Counted from the stretch's first letter, positions 1 to 6,861 are shown. The stretch is DNA of 9,172 nt from Clostridia bacterium (GCA_017553815.1 JAFZJT010000124.1:1-9172), one strand, 5' to 3'. The notes: generated by a model from the letters alone, not told the origin. A program made the numbers and translations.

Positions 1-278
1 AGCCCGGCAGCGAGATCACCGCTTCGCCCGACGGCGCCGTGACCGCATCGCCCGCCGACAGCGGCGAAAATGCGGACGCATCCGATGCCCAAGCAGGCGA
101 TGTGACCGCCGAACCCGGCGCGACCGAAGCTCCCAAGAACGGAGAATCCGGGCAGAAGAACGACGACTCAAGAAGTTCCTGCAAGATCTCCCCCGTTCCG
201 TACATCGTTGCGGGCGTAGCGGGCGTTGGCGCAGTATGCGCGGCACTTGCGGTTCTTGCAAAGAAAAAGCGCGGCTAA
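1..278 (+). CDS. C-terminal end of a membrane-anchored surface protein (5' truncated by window edge)
   Basis: The frame is open from the left edge (first whole codon at base 3) to a TAA at 276-278, giving 91 visible residues. The GTG at 39 is an ordinary valine codon in this frame and should not be taken as the start. The visible part begins with an Ala/Thr/Pro/Ser/Asp/Glu-rich, low-complexity acidic stretch containing two TASP-type units, typical of an extracellular stalk. Then comes a hydrophobic segment of about 20-25 residues (codons 186-260, core YIVAGVAGVGAVCAALAVLA) ending in a positive KKKRG tail. This is the layout of a C-terminal membrane anchor with the tail in the cytoplasm. No LPXTG motif is seen before the segment, so sortase attachment is not supported. 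The N-terminal functional domains lie outside the window and the function is unknown. Confidence 0.75.
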   Translation, partial: PGSEITASPDGAVTASPADSGENADASDAQAGDVTAEPGATEAPKNGESGQKNDDSRSSCKISPVPYIVAGVAGVGAVCAALAVLAKKKRG

Positions 279-304
279 TTAATTTCTTACTTACCGCTCC
301 GACC

Positions 305-331
305 TGCGCGCTCCTTAAGTTGGAGCGCGCA
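305..331. other. Strong hairpin without a U-tract, between two surface-protein genes
   Basis: A perfect inverted repeat pairs 305-314 with 322-331 (core GCGCGCTCC / GGAGCGCGC) around a 7-base loop TTAAGTT. It lies 27 bases after the preceding stop. On the + strand it is followed by AAAATAAATC, not by a T run; on the - strand the bases after it are not T-rich either. It may act as an atypical terminator, an mRNA 3'-end stabiliser or a leader element of the next gene. The nearest T run (355-360) is 24 bases further on. Confidence 0.6.
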
Positions 332-377
332 AAATAAATCTTCGACACAAAATATTTTTTAAAAGAGGTCTGTACAG

Positions 378-1358
378 ATGAAAAAGCGTACCCACGCATG
401 CTACATCGCTTCGCATCGCGCGAGTGTTTTTACAGCAGTGCTGCTTGTTTTTGCGCTCGCATTCACCCTCTGCTTCTCTGTTTACGCCGAAGTCGGCAAC
501 GAATACGGCATCGCTCCCAACGATCTCGAGGTCGTTGGGAGCGATGTTTCCTCAATGTCCACCACGGACATCCACGGCGCGGCCGTCACGGGCTCCGTGT
601 TCTCGCAAAAGAGCCTCACCGTGCTCCATTTTTTCTCTACCTGGAGCGCCGACTGCATTCGCGAGCTTGCCTATATGCAGCATGCGCTGAACACCTTCGG
701 CGCAAACGAGATAGCCGTGTACGGACTGCTTTATGAGGACTCTACAAGCACTCCCGAGAGCTGCGATGCGCTTTTCGGGCAGATCGGCATAACCTATAAC
801 TGCCTGCGCCTCGACAGCGTGCTGACGCAGCTCGTAAGCGTCTATCCCTACATCCCACAGACCTTCCTCGTTAATTCAAACGGAATGGTTGTGGATCATT
901 TCCCCGGCACCTTCGAGAGCGCATCCGAGCTTGAGGCGCTGATCGAGCACGAGCTCGCCCACCCCTCCCTCTTCCATGAGGTGCGCTTCATCGACGGGCA
1001 CATCGGCGGGCTTATTCTTGAGGTGAATATCGCAAACGGCGAAGACGCCGTGCCGCCCACCCCGCCCGTGCATGAGGGCTATGAATTTTCGCATTGGGAG
1101 GGCAATTATCAAAATGTGACCGAGGATCGCACGATCACCGCCATGTACAGCCTTATCGGCGATCAGCATATTCCGGGTGACATCAATCTTGACGGCATGG
1201 TTACGACCGCGGACGCGCTGATCGTGCTTCGCCATGCCATCGGCACCGGATGGAACCACAATGCGTTTTTATACGGCGACGTTGACGGCGACGGGCAAGC
1301 CGGCATCATTGACGCGATACTGATACTCAGGATCTCGCTTGGACTCATGACCCTATGA
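378..1358 (+). CDS. Secreted redoxin-like protein with InlB-type repeat and C-terminal type I dockerin
   Basis: The 326-residue product starts at ATG 378 after an AGAGGT ribosome site (364-369). Residues 1-37 form a signal peptide (basic start, hydrophobic core 17-35, likely cut after VYA). Residues about 45-195 resemble a TlpA/AhpC-type thioredoxin fold: a strand LTVLHFFSTW, then the active-site position W89-S-A-D-C93, and a cis-proline at P160 in IPQTFLVNSNG. The usual WCxxC has become WSADC, so only the second cysteine remains. Residues about 200-257 match the InlB B (Listeria-Bacteroides) repeat, ending GYEFSHW...TITAMYS. Residues 266-324 form a type I dockerin with two complete calcium loops: D268/N270/D272/D279 and D301/D303/D305/D312. 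The dockerin predicts binding to a cohesin on a scaffoldin or surface protein; none is visible here. The stop overlaps the next start (ATGA). The redox substrate is unknown, and classical dithiol reductase activity seems unlikely. Confidence 0.85.
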   Translation: MKKRTHACYIASHRASVFTAVLLVFALAFTLCFSVYAEVGNEYGIAPNDLEVVGSDVSSMSTTDIHGAAVTGSVFSQKSLTVLHFFSTWSADCIRELAYMQHALNTFGANEIAVYGLLYEDSTSTPESCDALFGQIGITYNCLRLDSVLTQLVSVYPYIPQTFLVNSNGMVVDHFPGTFESASELEALIEHELAHPSLFHEVRFIDGHIGGLILEVNIANGEDAVPPTPPVHEGYEFSHWEGNYQNVTEDRTITAMYSLIGDQHIPGDINLDGMVTTADALIVLRHAIGTGWNHNAFLYGDVDGDGQAGIIDAILILRISLGLMTL

Positions 1359-3232
1359 AGATAGTACTCGGTCTTGGAAATCCCGGCAGGGAATATGAAA
1401 AAACAAGGCATAACGCGGGCTATATGGCTCTGGACGCGCTTGGTGAAAAGCTCGGCGTTCGCATCGATCGCAGGGGCTTTCGCAGCGTCTACGGCGAAGC
1501 GCGCGTCGGCAGCGAGCGCGTCGTGCTCGCAAAGCCCGAAACCTTTATGAACAATTCGGGTTATGCCGCCGTGGAGCTTATAAACTGGTTCAAGATCGAT
1601 CTTGACGATCTGATCGTCATCTACGACGATATCGACCTGCCCTGCGGCGCACTCCGCATCCGTTCAAACGGCTCCGCAGGCACTCATAACGGCATGCGCA
1701 GCTTGGTGGAGCAGCTCGGAAGCGAGGATTTTCCGCGCATCCGCATCGGCATCGGCAAGCCCGCGCACGGGCTTATCGACCACGTGCTCGGCGTTCCGAG
1801 CGAGGAGGACAGAAAGGCTATCGAGCAGGTCCTTCCCGCCGCCACCGAAGCCGCCCTGCTGATCGCTCAAGGCAGGCTCGACGAAGCGCAGACCAAGTTC
1901 AACTACAAGCCGCCCAAAAAGGAAAAGCACCCGAAGCCGCCGCGCGAAAAAGCCGCGCCCCCGGTTCGGGCGTTCATCGGCAGGGAGGTTTTCTATCAAA
2001 ACAGGCTTCTCGCGTCCTGCAAAGAGGTTTTCGGGAGCCTTCCCTATTCGTTTAAGGACGTGCTCGACGCCGAAAAACGGCTTGTTCGCTTCGCACCGCT
2101 CATCGCAAGGCTGTTTCCCGAAACGGCCGAAGCGGGCGGCATCATAGAATCCCCGCTCCGCTCCGCTCCGAGGCTCAGAGCGGCTGTTGAGAAGGAAACG
2201 GGAAGCACCGATATCGGAAGCTTGCTTATAAAGCTCGATTCCGATCTGCCCGTCGCGGGCTCGGTCAAGGCGCGCGGCGGCATCTACGAGGTGCTTCACC
2301 ACACCGAAAAGCTCGCGCTTGAAAACGGGCTAATCACCGAGGAGGACAACTATTCGCTTCTTGCCGAGCACCGCGATTTCTTTTCAAACTACACCGTTCA
2401 GGTCGGCTCGACGGGCAATCTCGGGCTAAGCATCGGCATATCCGCCTCCGCTCTCGGCTATAAAACGGTCGTTCACATGAGCGCGGACGCGAAGGAGTGG
2501 AAAAAGGCGCTTCTTCGCAGCCACGGCGTAGAGGTCGTCGAATACGACGCCGACTATTCCGAGGCCGTCAAAATGGGTCGTGCGCTTTCGGATGCCGATC
2601 CCAAAAGCTATTTTGTGGACGACGAGAATTCGCTCGACCTTTTCATTGGATACGCGGTCGCCGCGCTGAGGCTTAAAAAGCAGCTCGCGGATAAGGGGAT
2701 CGGCGTGGACGCGGAGCATCCGCTCTTCGTGTATCTCCCCTGCGGCGTCGGCGGTGCGCCCGGCGGCATCACCTTCGGCCTCAAGCTTTTATTTGGGAAC
2801 AACGCGCACTGCTTCTTCGTGGAGCCCGTGAACGCGCCCTGCATGCTGACGGCTCTGATCAGCGGCGAATGCGGGCATATCTCAAAATACGACCTGAGCG
2901 GTAGAACCGATGCAGACGGGCTCGCGGTCGGAACGGCCTCAAAGCTCGTTTTCGATACGGTCGGCAGGCTCATTGACGGCGAATTGACCGTTTCGGATGC
3001 GAGACTTGCCCCGCTCGTGCGCCTCGTTTACGACTCCGAGGGCGTGTTCATCGAGCCCTCTGCCGCGACCTCGGCGGCGGGTCTTATCGAGCTTATTAAG
3101 GCAAAAAAATTCGGGAAGCTCTCCGAGAGTATCCTCTCAAGCTTCGTCGGCTCGACCCATATCCTTTGGGCGACGGGCGGCGGACTCGTTCCCAGGGATG
3201 AACGGGAAAAATATCTCGGAGTTACAGAATAA
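1355..3232 (+). CDS. Fusion of peptidyl-tRNA hydrolase and D-serine ammonia-lyase
   Basis: One 625-codon frame encodes two complete enzymes. Residues 1-184 are Pth, which frees tRNA from prematurely released peptidyl-tRNA: KIVLGLGNPG with N9, catalytic H19 in TRHNAG, FMNNSG (65-70), D91 in YDDIDLP, N112 in GTHNG, and FPRIRIGIG. Residues 185-204 are a Lys/Pro-rich linker. Residues about 205-625 are a D-serine dehydratase (PLP-dependent, D-serine to pyruvate plus ammonia): FPETAEAGGIIES, the Schiff-base lysine K305 in AGSVKARGG, the PLP-phosphate loop GSTGNLG (351-357), PCGVGGAPGG (462-471) and a WATGGG end (605-610). The DsdA part (about 421 residues) is slightly shorter at its N terminus than the 442-residue E. 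coli enzyme. No start codon follows the AGGGAGG at 1982-1988, which simply encodes R210-E211, so separate DsdA translation is not supported. ATG 1355 overlaps the previous stop by four bases and has no good ribosome site, suggesting coupled translation. Symbols for the halves would be pth and dsdA. Confidence 0.93.
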   Translation: MKIVLGLGNPGREYEKTRHNAGYMALDALGEKLGVRIDRRGFRSVYGEARVGSERVVLAKPETFMNNSGYAAVELINWFKIDLDDLIVIYDDIDLPCGALRIRSNGSAGTHNGMRSLVEQLGSEDFPRIRIGIGKPAHGLIDHVLGVPSEEDRKAIEQVLPAATEAALLIAQGRLDEAQTKFNYKPPKKEKHPKPPREKAAPPVRAFIGREVFYQNRLLASCKEVFGSLPYSFKDVLDAEKRLVRFAPLIARLFPETAEAGGIIESPLRSAPRLRAAVEKETGSTDIGSLLIKLDSDLPVAGSVKARGGIYEVLHHTEKLALENGLITEEDNYSLLAEHRDFFSNYTVQVGSTGNLGLSIGISASALGYKTVVHMSADAKEWKKALLRSHGVEVVEYDADYSEAVKMGRALSDADPKSYFVDDENSLDLFIGYAVAALRLKKQLADKGIGVDAEHPLFVYLPCGVGGAPGGITFGLKLLFGNNAHCFFVEPVNAPCMLTALISGECGHISKYDLSGRTDADGLAVGTASKLVFDTVGRLIDGELTVSDARLAPLVRLVYDSEGVFIEPSAATSAAGLIELIKAKKFGKLSESILSSFVGSTHILWATGGGLVPRDEREKYLGVTE

Positions 3233-3292
3233 TTCAACAGTTAAACAGTAAACAACAAACGGGATCAAACCGAATATGAAGGAGGAAAACCC

Positions 3293-4639
3293 ATGTCCAA
3301 ATACTTCGGAACCGACGGCTTTCGCGGCGACGCGAACGTTAAGCTGACCGTCGATCACGCATTCAAGGTCGGCCGCTTCCTGGGCTATTATTACGGCAGG
3401 GAGCACCGCGCGAGCGTTGTTATCGGAAAGGACACCCGCCGCTCGAGCTATATGTTCGAGTGCGCTCTGACAGCGGGTCTCACCGCGAGCGGCGCGGACG
3501 TGTATCTGATGCACGTCACCACCACCCCGAGCGTTTCATACATCACCCGCACCGACGATTTCGACTGCGGCATCATGATAAGCGCGAGCCACAACGCCTA
3601 CCACGACAACGGCATCAAGCTTTTGAACGGCAACGGCGAGAAGATGGAGCCCTACGTTATCAACGAGATCGAGCGCTATCTCGACGGAGAGCCTGCGGAG
3701 CTTCCGCTGGCGACCAACGATTCCATCGGCAAGGTCGTCGATTTCTCCTCGGGCAGGAACCGCTACATGGGCTATCTCATCAGCCTTGCGACGCATTCCT
3801 ACAAGGACAAGCGTGTTGGCCTCGACTGCGCGAACGGCAGCACCTGGCAGATGGCGAAAAACATCTTCGAGACCCTCGGCGCGGACGTCATGGTCATCGG
3901 CAACTCCCCCAACGGAATGAACATCAACGACGGCTGCGGCTCGACCCATATCGATGAGCTTCGCAAGCTCGTTGTTGACAACAAGCTCGATGTCGGCTTT
4001 GCCTTCGACGGCGACGCCGACCGCTGCATCGCGGTGGACGAAACGGGGCGCATCATCGACGGCGATCTTATCCTCTATATTTACGGCAAATACATGAAGG
4101 ACCGCGAGAAGCTCGCGCAGGACACCGTCGTTACCACGGTCATGTCCAACTTCGGTCTGTATAAGGCCTTCGACCGCATCGGCATCAAGTACGCAAAGAC
4201 CGACGTTGGCGACAAGTACGTTTACGAGTGCATGCGTCAAAACGGCTACCTCATCGGCGGCGAGCAGTCGGGCCATATCATCTTCACCAAGTATTCCGCA
4301 ACGGGCGACGGCCTTCTGACCGCGATAAAGCTGATGCAGGCGATGCTTGCAAACAAGCAGCCCCTCTCGGTGCTCGCCTCCCCCGTTACCATCTATCCCC
4401 AGCTTCTCAAGAACGTTCGCGTTGCGGATAAGGACGCCGCGATCAACAACGAAGCCGTGCAAAAGGCATCGCGCGAAGCTGAGGAGGAGCTCGAGGGCAA
4501 CGGCCGCATCCTGCTTAGAAAGAGCGGCACCGAGCCCGTTATCCGCGTTATGGCGGAAGCGCCCACGAGCGAAGCCTGCTCCAAGGCCGTTGAGCATATC
4601 ATCGAAGCGCTTCGCTCCGAGGGTCTCATAACGGGCTGA
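3293..4639 (+). CDS. glmM: Phosphoglucosamine mutase
   Basis: The 448-residue product has the normal length and layout of GlmM, the cytoplasmic alpha-D-phosphohexomutase that converts glucosamine-6-phosphate to glucosamine-1-phosphate on the route to UDP-GlcNAc, peptidoglycan and teichoic acids. Visible motifs are the N-terminal YFGTDGFRGDAN, the phosphoserine loop GIMISASHNAYHDNGIK with catalytic S99, the metal-binding loop DGDADR with D239, D241 and D243, the sugar-binding loop GGEQSGH (322-328), and the phosphate-binding loop RKSGTEPVIR (409-418). The active loop has SHNA where many homologues have SHNP. Start ATG 3293 is set by AAGGAGG at 3279-3285, seven bases upstream. A 60-base gap with no terminator separates it from the fusion gene. 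It sits directly before a GlmU-like acyltransferase, fitting a shared amino-sugar role. Confidence 0.95.
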   Translation: MSKYFGTDGFRGDANVKLTVDHAFKVGRFLGYYYGREHRASVVIGKDTRRSSYMFECALTAGLTASGADVYLMHVTTTPSVSYITRTDDFDCGIMISASHNAYHDNGIKLLNGNGEKMEPYVINEIERYLDGEPAELPLATNDSIGKVVDFSSGRNRYMGYLISLATHSYKDKRVGLDCANGSTWQMAKNIFETLGADVMVIGNSPNGMNINDGCGSTHIDELRKLVVDNKLDVGFAFDGDADRCIAVDETGRIIDGDLILYIYGKYMKDREKLAQDTVVTTVMSNFGLYKAFDRIGIKYAKTDVGDKYVYECMRQNGYLIGGEQSGHIIFTKYSATGDGLLTAIKLMQAMLANKQPLSVLASPVTIYPQLLKNVRVADKDAAINNEAVQKASREAEEELEGNGRILLRKSGTEPVIRVMAEAPTSEACSKAVEHIIEALRSEGLITG

Positions 4640-4663
4640 GCGCGGAAAGGAAGAAGCTAAATC

Positions 4664-5353
4664 ATGGATATTTCAAGGCTTTTACTCAAGGATATCGAAA
4701 TAGACAGGCTTTTCGACCTTACCAAGACCCGCGCGGCCTTCCTCTTTGAGGGGATAAAATACCCTTGGGAGGCGCTCGAGCATATCGGCGACGCGATACT
4801 CAAGATAGGCGCATCCCTTCCCGAGGACGAGTTCGACCATCCCAAGGATGACGTTTGGATAGCCAAGGACGCGAAGGTCTACCCCACCGCGTGGATAAGC
4901 GGCTCTTGCATCATCGACCGGGAGAGCGAGGTGCGGCACTGCGCGTTCATCCGCGGCAATGCGCTCGTTGGCAAAAACTGCGTCGTCGGCAACTCCGTGG
5001 AGCTCAAAAACGTCATCCTCTTCGACGGCGTTCAGACCCCGCATTATAATTACGTCGGCGATTCCATCCTCGGCTACAAGGCGCACATGGGCGCGGGCTC
5101 GATAACCAGCAACGTAAAGAGCGATAGAAGCAACGTTGTCGTCAAGTCGGGCGACGTGCAGATAGAAACCGGGCGCAGAAAGTTCGGCGCGATGATAGGC
5201 GACCAGGCGGAGATAGGGTGCAACACCGTTTTGAACCCCGGATCGATCGTTGGCAGGGCGAGCACGGTCTACCCCGTTTCCTGCGTTCGCGGCTTCGTGC
5301 CGGCATATGCCATCTACAAGGCGCCTGAAGAGATCGTTTTTAAAACTAAATAA
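4664..5353 (+). CDS. GlmU-like left-handed beta-helix acyltransferase lacking the pyrophosphorylase domain
   Basis: The 229-residue protein has an N-terminal part of about 65 residues with no nucleotidyltransferase signature (no LAAGxGTRM-type loop), then a hexapeptide-repeat beta-helix from about residue 63 onward. The helix aligns by eye with the acetyltransferase half of GlmU: R97 in FIRGNALVG, the VGNSVELKNV segment, H127 and Y130 in TPHYNYVGDS (equivalent to the catalytic His of GlmU and the nearby Tyr), GAGSITSN (143-150), and IGDQAEIGCNTVLNPGSIVG. In GlmU this domain acetylates glucosamine-1-phosphate, the product of the upstream glmM. Clostridial relatives are often labelled UDP-N-acetylglucosamine pyrophosphorylase, which the sequence does not support because that domain is absent. 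GlcN-1-P acetylation is inferred from the conserved His and the 24-base distance from glmM; another sugar phosphate is possible. ATG 4664 follows an AAAGGAAG ribosome site (4646-4653). Confidence 0.8.
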   Translation: MDISRLLLKDIEIDRLFDLTKTRAAFLFEGIKYPWEALEHIGDAILKIGASLPEDEFDHPKDDVWIAKDAKVYPTAWISGSCIIDRESEVRHCAFIRGNALVGKNCVVGNSVELKNVILFDGVQTPHYNYVGDSILGYKAHMGAGSITSNVKSDRSNVVVKSGDVQIETGRRKFGAMIGDQAEIGCNTVLNPGSIVGRASTVYPVSCVRGFVPAYAIYKAPEEIVFKTK

Positions 5354-5367
5354 TTACAGAATAAACA

Positions 5368-5375
5368 AAAGAGGT
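5368..5375 (+). promoter_or_regulatory. Ribosome binding site fixing the AspRS start
   Basis: AAAGAGGT at 5368-5375 lies six bases before ATG 5382. The reading frame is open further upstream to an ATG at 5250, but that extension lies inside the preceding gene, has no homology-like content and has no ribosome site. The 5382 start also gives the natural N terminus of the anticodon-binding OB fold. Confidence 0.8.
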
Positions 5376-5381
5376 AATTTC

Positions 5382-6716
5382 ATGCAAAGAACAATGATAA
5401 AGGACATCCGCTCGGCTATCGGCAGCGAGGCGAAGGTATCCGGCTTCGTGGAAAACTTCCGCGACGGCAAGAGCATGGCGTTCATCGTTATCAAGGATAT
5501 CACCGGCAAGCTCCAGATAACCGTTGAAAAGGAAAAATGCCCCGATATGCTCGATGAGCTCAACAAGATCACGCCCGATTCGGTCATCACCTGCATCGGC
5601 CCCGTGATGGAAAACGAATACGTCAAGATGGGCGGCATCGAGATGCTCCCCACCGAGATCAAGGTCGAATCCGTTGCCGAGGCGCTGCCCATCGTGCGCA
5701 AGGAGATCCCCGCCACCAAGAAAAAGCAGGCGGTGGAGCGCTCGTTCATCGATCAGAGACTCAACTACCGCTGGGTCGATCTTCGCACCGATGAAAACCA
5801 GCTTCTCTTCAAGGTGCAGAGCTGCATCGTGAACGCGATGAGGCAATACCTTTTGGACAACGGCTTTATCGAGATCCATTCGCCCAAGCTTATCGCGGCG
5901 GCGAGCGAGAGCGGCGCGGACGTTTTCGAGGTCAAGTACTTCGACCGCAAGGCGTACCTCGCGCAGAGCCCGCAGTTCTATAAGCAGATGGCGATGGCTT
6001 CGGGCTTCGAGCGCATCTTCGAGGTCGGCCCCGTCTTCCGCGCGGAAAAGTCCTTCACCAGCAAGCACACCACCGAGTTTACCGGCTTCGACCTTGAGAT
6101 GAGCTATATCGACTCCTATCGCGACGTTATGGATATGGAGGCGGGCATGCTCGCCTACGCGCTCGGCGTTGTTAAGGAGAAGTTCGGCGAAGATATAAAA
6201 GAAGCTTTCGGCACCGAGGTTATCGTGCCCAAGCTTCCCTTCCCGGTCGTTTCCTTAAACGATCTCTACGACGAGCTTGAAAAGGAATACGGCTACAAGC
6301 CCGAGGGCGGCGATCGCAGCGACCTTACGACCGACGCGGAGAAGCTCAGCGGCGAGTGGGTCATGAAAAAATACGGCCACGAGTTCCTGTTCGTTGTGGA
6401 CTATCCCGCCGCCAAGCGCGCGTTCTACCATATGCGCGGCGAGGACGGCAATCCCCTCGGCTACGACCTCATCTGGCGCGGAGTGGAGATCACCACCGGC
6501 GCGCAGCGCGAGCACCGCTACGAACAGCTCAAAAAGCAGGCCGATGAAAAGGGCCTCGGCGAGGACGTTAAGTTCTACCTTGAGTTCTTCAAATACGGCT
6601 GCCCGCCCCACGGCGGCTTCGGTCTTGGCGTGGATCGTCTTACGATGCTTCTGCTTGGGCTGACCATAAAGGAAGCCATGTTCCTCTTCCGCAGCCCGGA
6701 CAGACTCAATCCGTAA
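5382..6716 (+). CDS. aspS: Aspartyl-tRNA synthetase, archaeal (short) type, possibly aspartate--tRNA(Asn/Asp) ligase
   Basis: The 444-residue class IIb synthetase charges tRNA with aspartate. It has an N-terminal OB-fold anticodon-binding domain (about 1-105) and the catalytic core: motif 1 around GFIEIHSPKL (161-170), the aspartate-pocket QSPQFYKQ (195-202), motif 2 from GPVFRAE (216-222) through HTTEFTGFDLEM, YDLIWRGVEITTGAQREH (361-378), and motif 3 GGFGLGVDRL (411-420). QSPQ in place of the AsnRS pattern argues for aspartate. The length and lack of the large bacterial insertion mark the archaeal type. In Clostridia, enzymes of this type are often paired with GatCAB and make Asp-tRNA(Asn). 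At positions linked to tRNA discrimination in archaeal enzymes it carries E24 and M76, matching neither standard signature as I recall them, so specificity is open. It starts 28 bases after the previous gene, with no room for a T-box, and precedes a terminator. Confidence 0.9.
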   Translation: MQRTMIKDIRSAIGSEAKVSGFVENFRDGKSMAFIVIKDITGKLQITVEKEKCPDMLDELNKITPDSVITCIGPVMENEYVKMGGIEMLPTEIKVESVAEALPIVRKEIPATKKKQAVERSFIDQRLNYRWVDLRTDENQLLFKVQSCIVNAMRQYLLDNGFIEIHSPKLIAAASESGADVFEVKYFDRKAYLAQSPQFYKQMAMASGFERIFEVGPVFRAEKSFTSKHTTEFTGFDLEMSYIDSYRDVMDMEAGMLAYALGVVKEKFGEDIKEAFGTEVIVPKLPFPVVSLNDLYDELEKEYGYKPEGGDRSDLTTDAEKLSGEWVMKKYGHEFLFVVDYPAAKRAFYHMRGEDGNPLGYDLIWRGVEITTGAQREHRYEQLKKQADEKGLGEDVKFYLEFFKYGCPPHGGFGLGVDRLTMLLLGLTIKEAMFLFRSPDRLNP

Positions 6717-6756
6717 TTGTTGACGCAGTATCATAAAACAGCACTTTGCAACCGTC

Positions 6757-6789
6757 AAACCTGCCGCATTCTTTGAGTGCGGCAGGTTT
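6757..6789 (+). terminator. Intrinsic terminator closing the 378-6716 gene unit
   Basis: A perfect 12-bp stem pairs AAACCTGCCGCA (6757-6768) with TGCGGCAGGTTT (6778-6789) around a 9-base loop, and the + strand continues TTTATTG. It begins 40 bases after the AspRS stop. The AAA at the base of the left arm gives a short T run on the - strand too, so it may work in both directions, but no - strand gene is visible nearby. Confidence 0.85.
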
Positions 6790-6798
6790 ATTGTCCCT

Positions 6799-6839
6799 AT
6801 GGAACAGCTAAACTGAAAACCTGCGGTTTTCAGCTCCAT
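6799..6839. repeat. Imperfect palindrome after the terminator
   Basis: A perfect 9-bp inverted repeat CTGAAAACC (6813-6821) / GGTTTTCAG (6825-6833) around a TGC loop sits inside a second pair ATGGA (6799-6803) / TCCAT (6835-6839). It lacks a T run on either side, so it is not a classical terminator. It could be an extragenic palindromic repeat or part of a structured RNA. Confidence 0.55.
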
Positions 6840-6844
6840 TCACC

Positions 6845-6861
6845 CCGCTCGCGGCGAGCGG
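6845..6861. repeat. Short GC-rich palindrome
   Basis: CCGCTCGC (6845-6852) and GCGAGCGG (6854-6861) are exact reverse complements separated by one base, folding as at least a 6-bp stem with a 5-base loop. It marks the boundary between GC-rich sequence and the AT-rich stretch that follows, five bases before a TATAAT (6866-6871). Confidence 0.5.

Noticed and set aside
39..278. Small stand-alone protein starting at GTG 39
   Set aside because: The same frame is open to the window edge with identical composition and no ribosome site near 39, so it is the tail of a larger protein.
1960..2000. Internal translation start for a separate DsdA at the AGGGAGG of 1982-1988
   Set aside because: No ATG, GTG or TTG follows at a suitable distance in the DsdA frame; the purine run is simply the Arg-Glu codons at 210-211.
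3536..4597. Long open frame on the - strand opposite glmM
   Set aside because: It is a by-product of GC-rich codon use in glmM; it shows no recognisable domain and no ribosome site, while the + strand protein has every GlmM motif.
5250..5381. Possible 44-residue N-terminal extension of the AspRS from ATG 5250
   Set aside because: It lies inside the preceding acyltransferase gene in another frame, has no ribosome site and is basic low-quality sequence; ATG 5382 has AAAGAGGT six bases upstream and matches the expected N terminus.
5354..5381. T-box or other riboswitch controlling the AspRS
   Set aside because: The gap is only 28 bases and contains little beyond the ribosome site; there is no room for a T-box.
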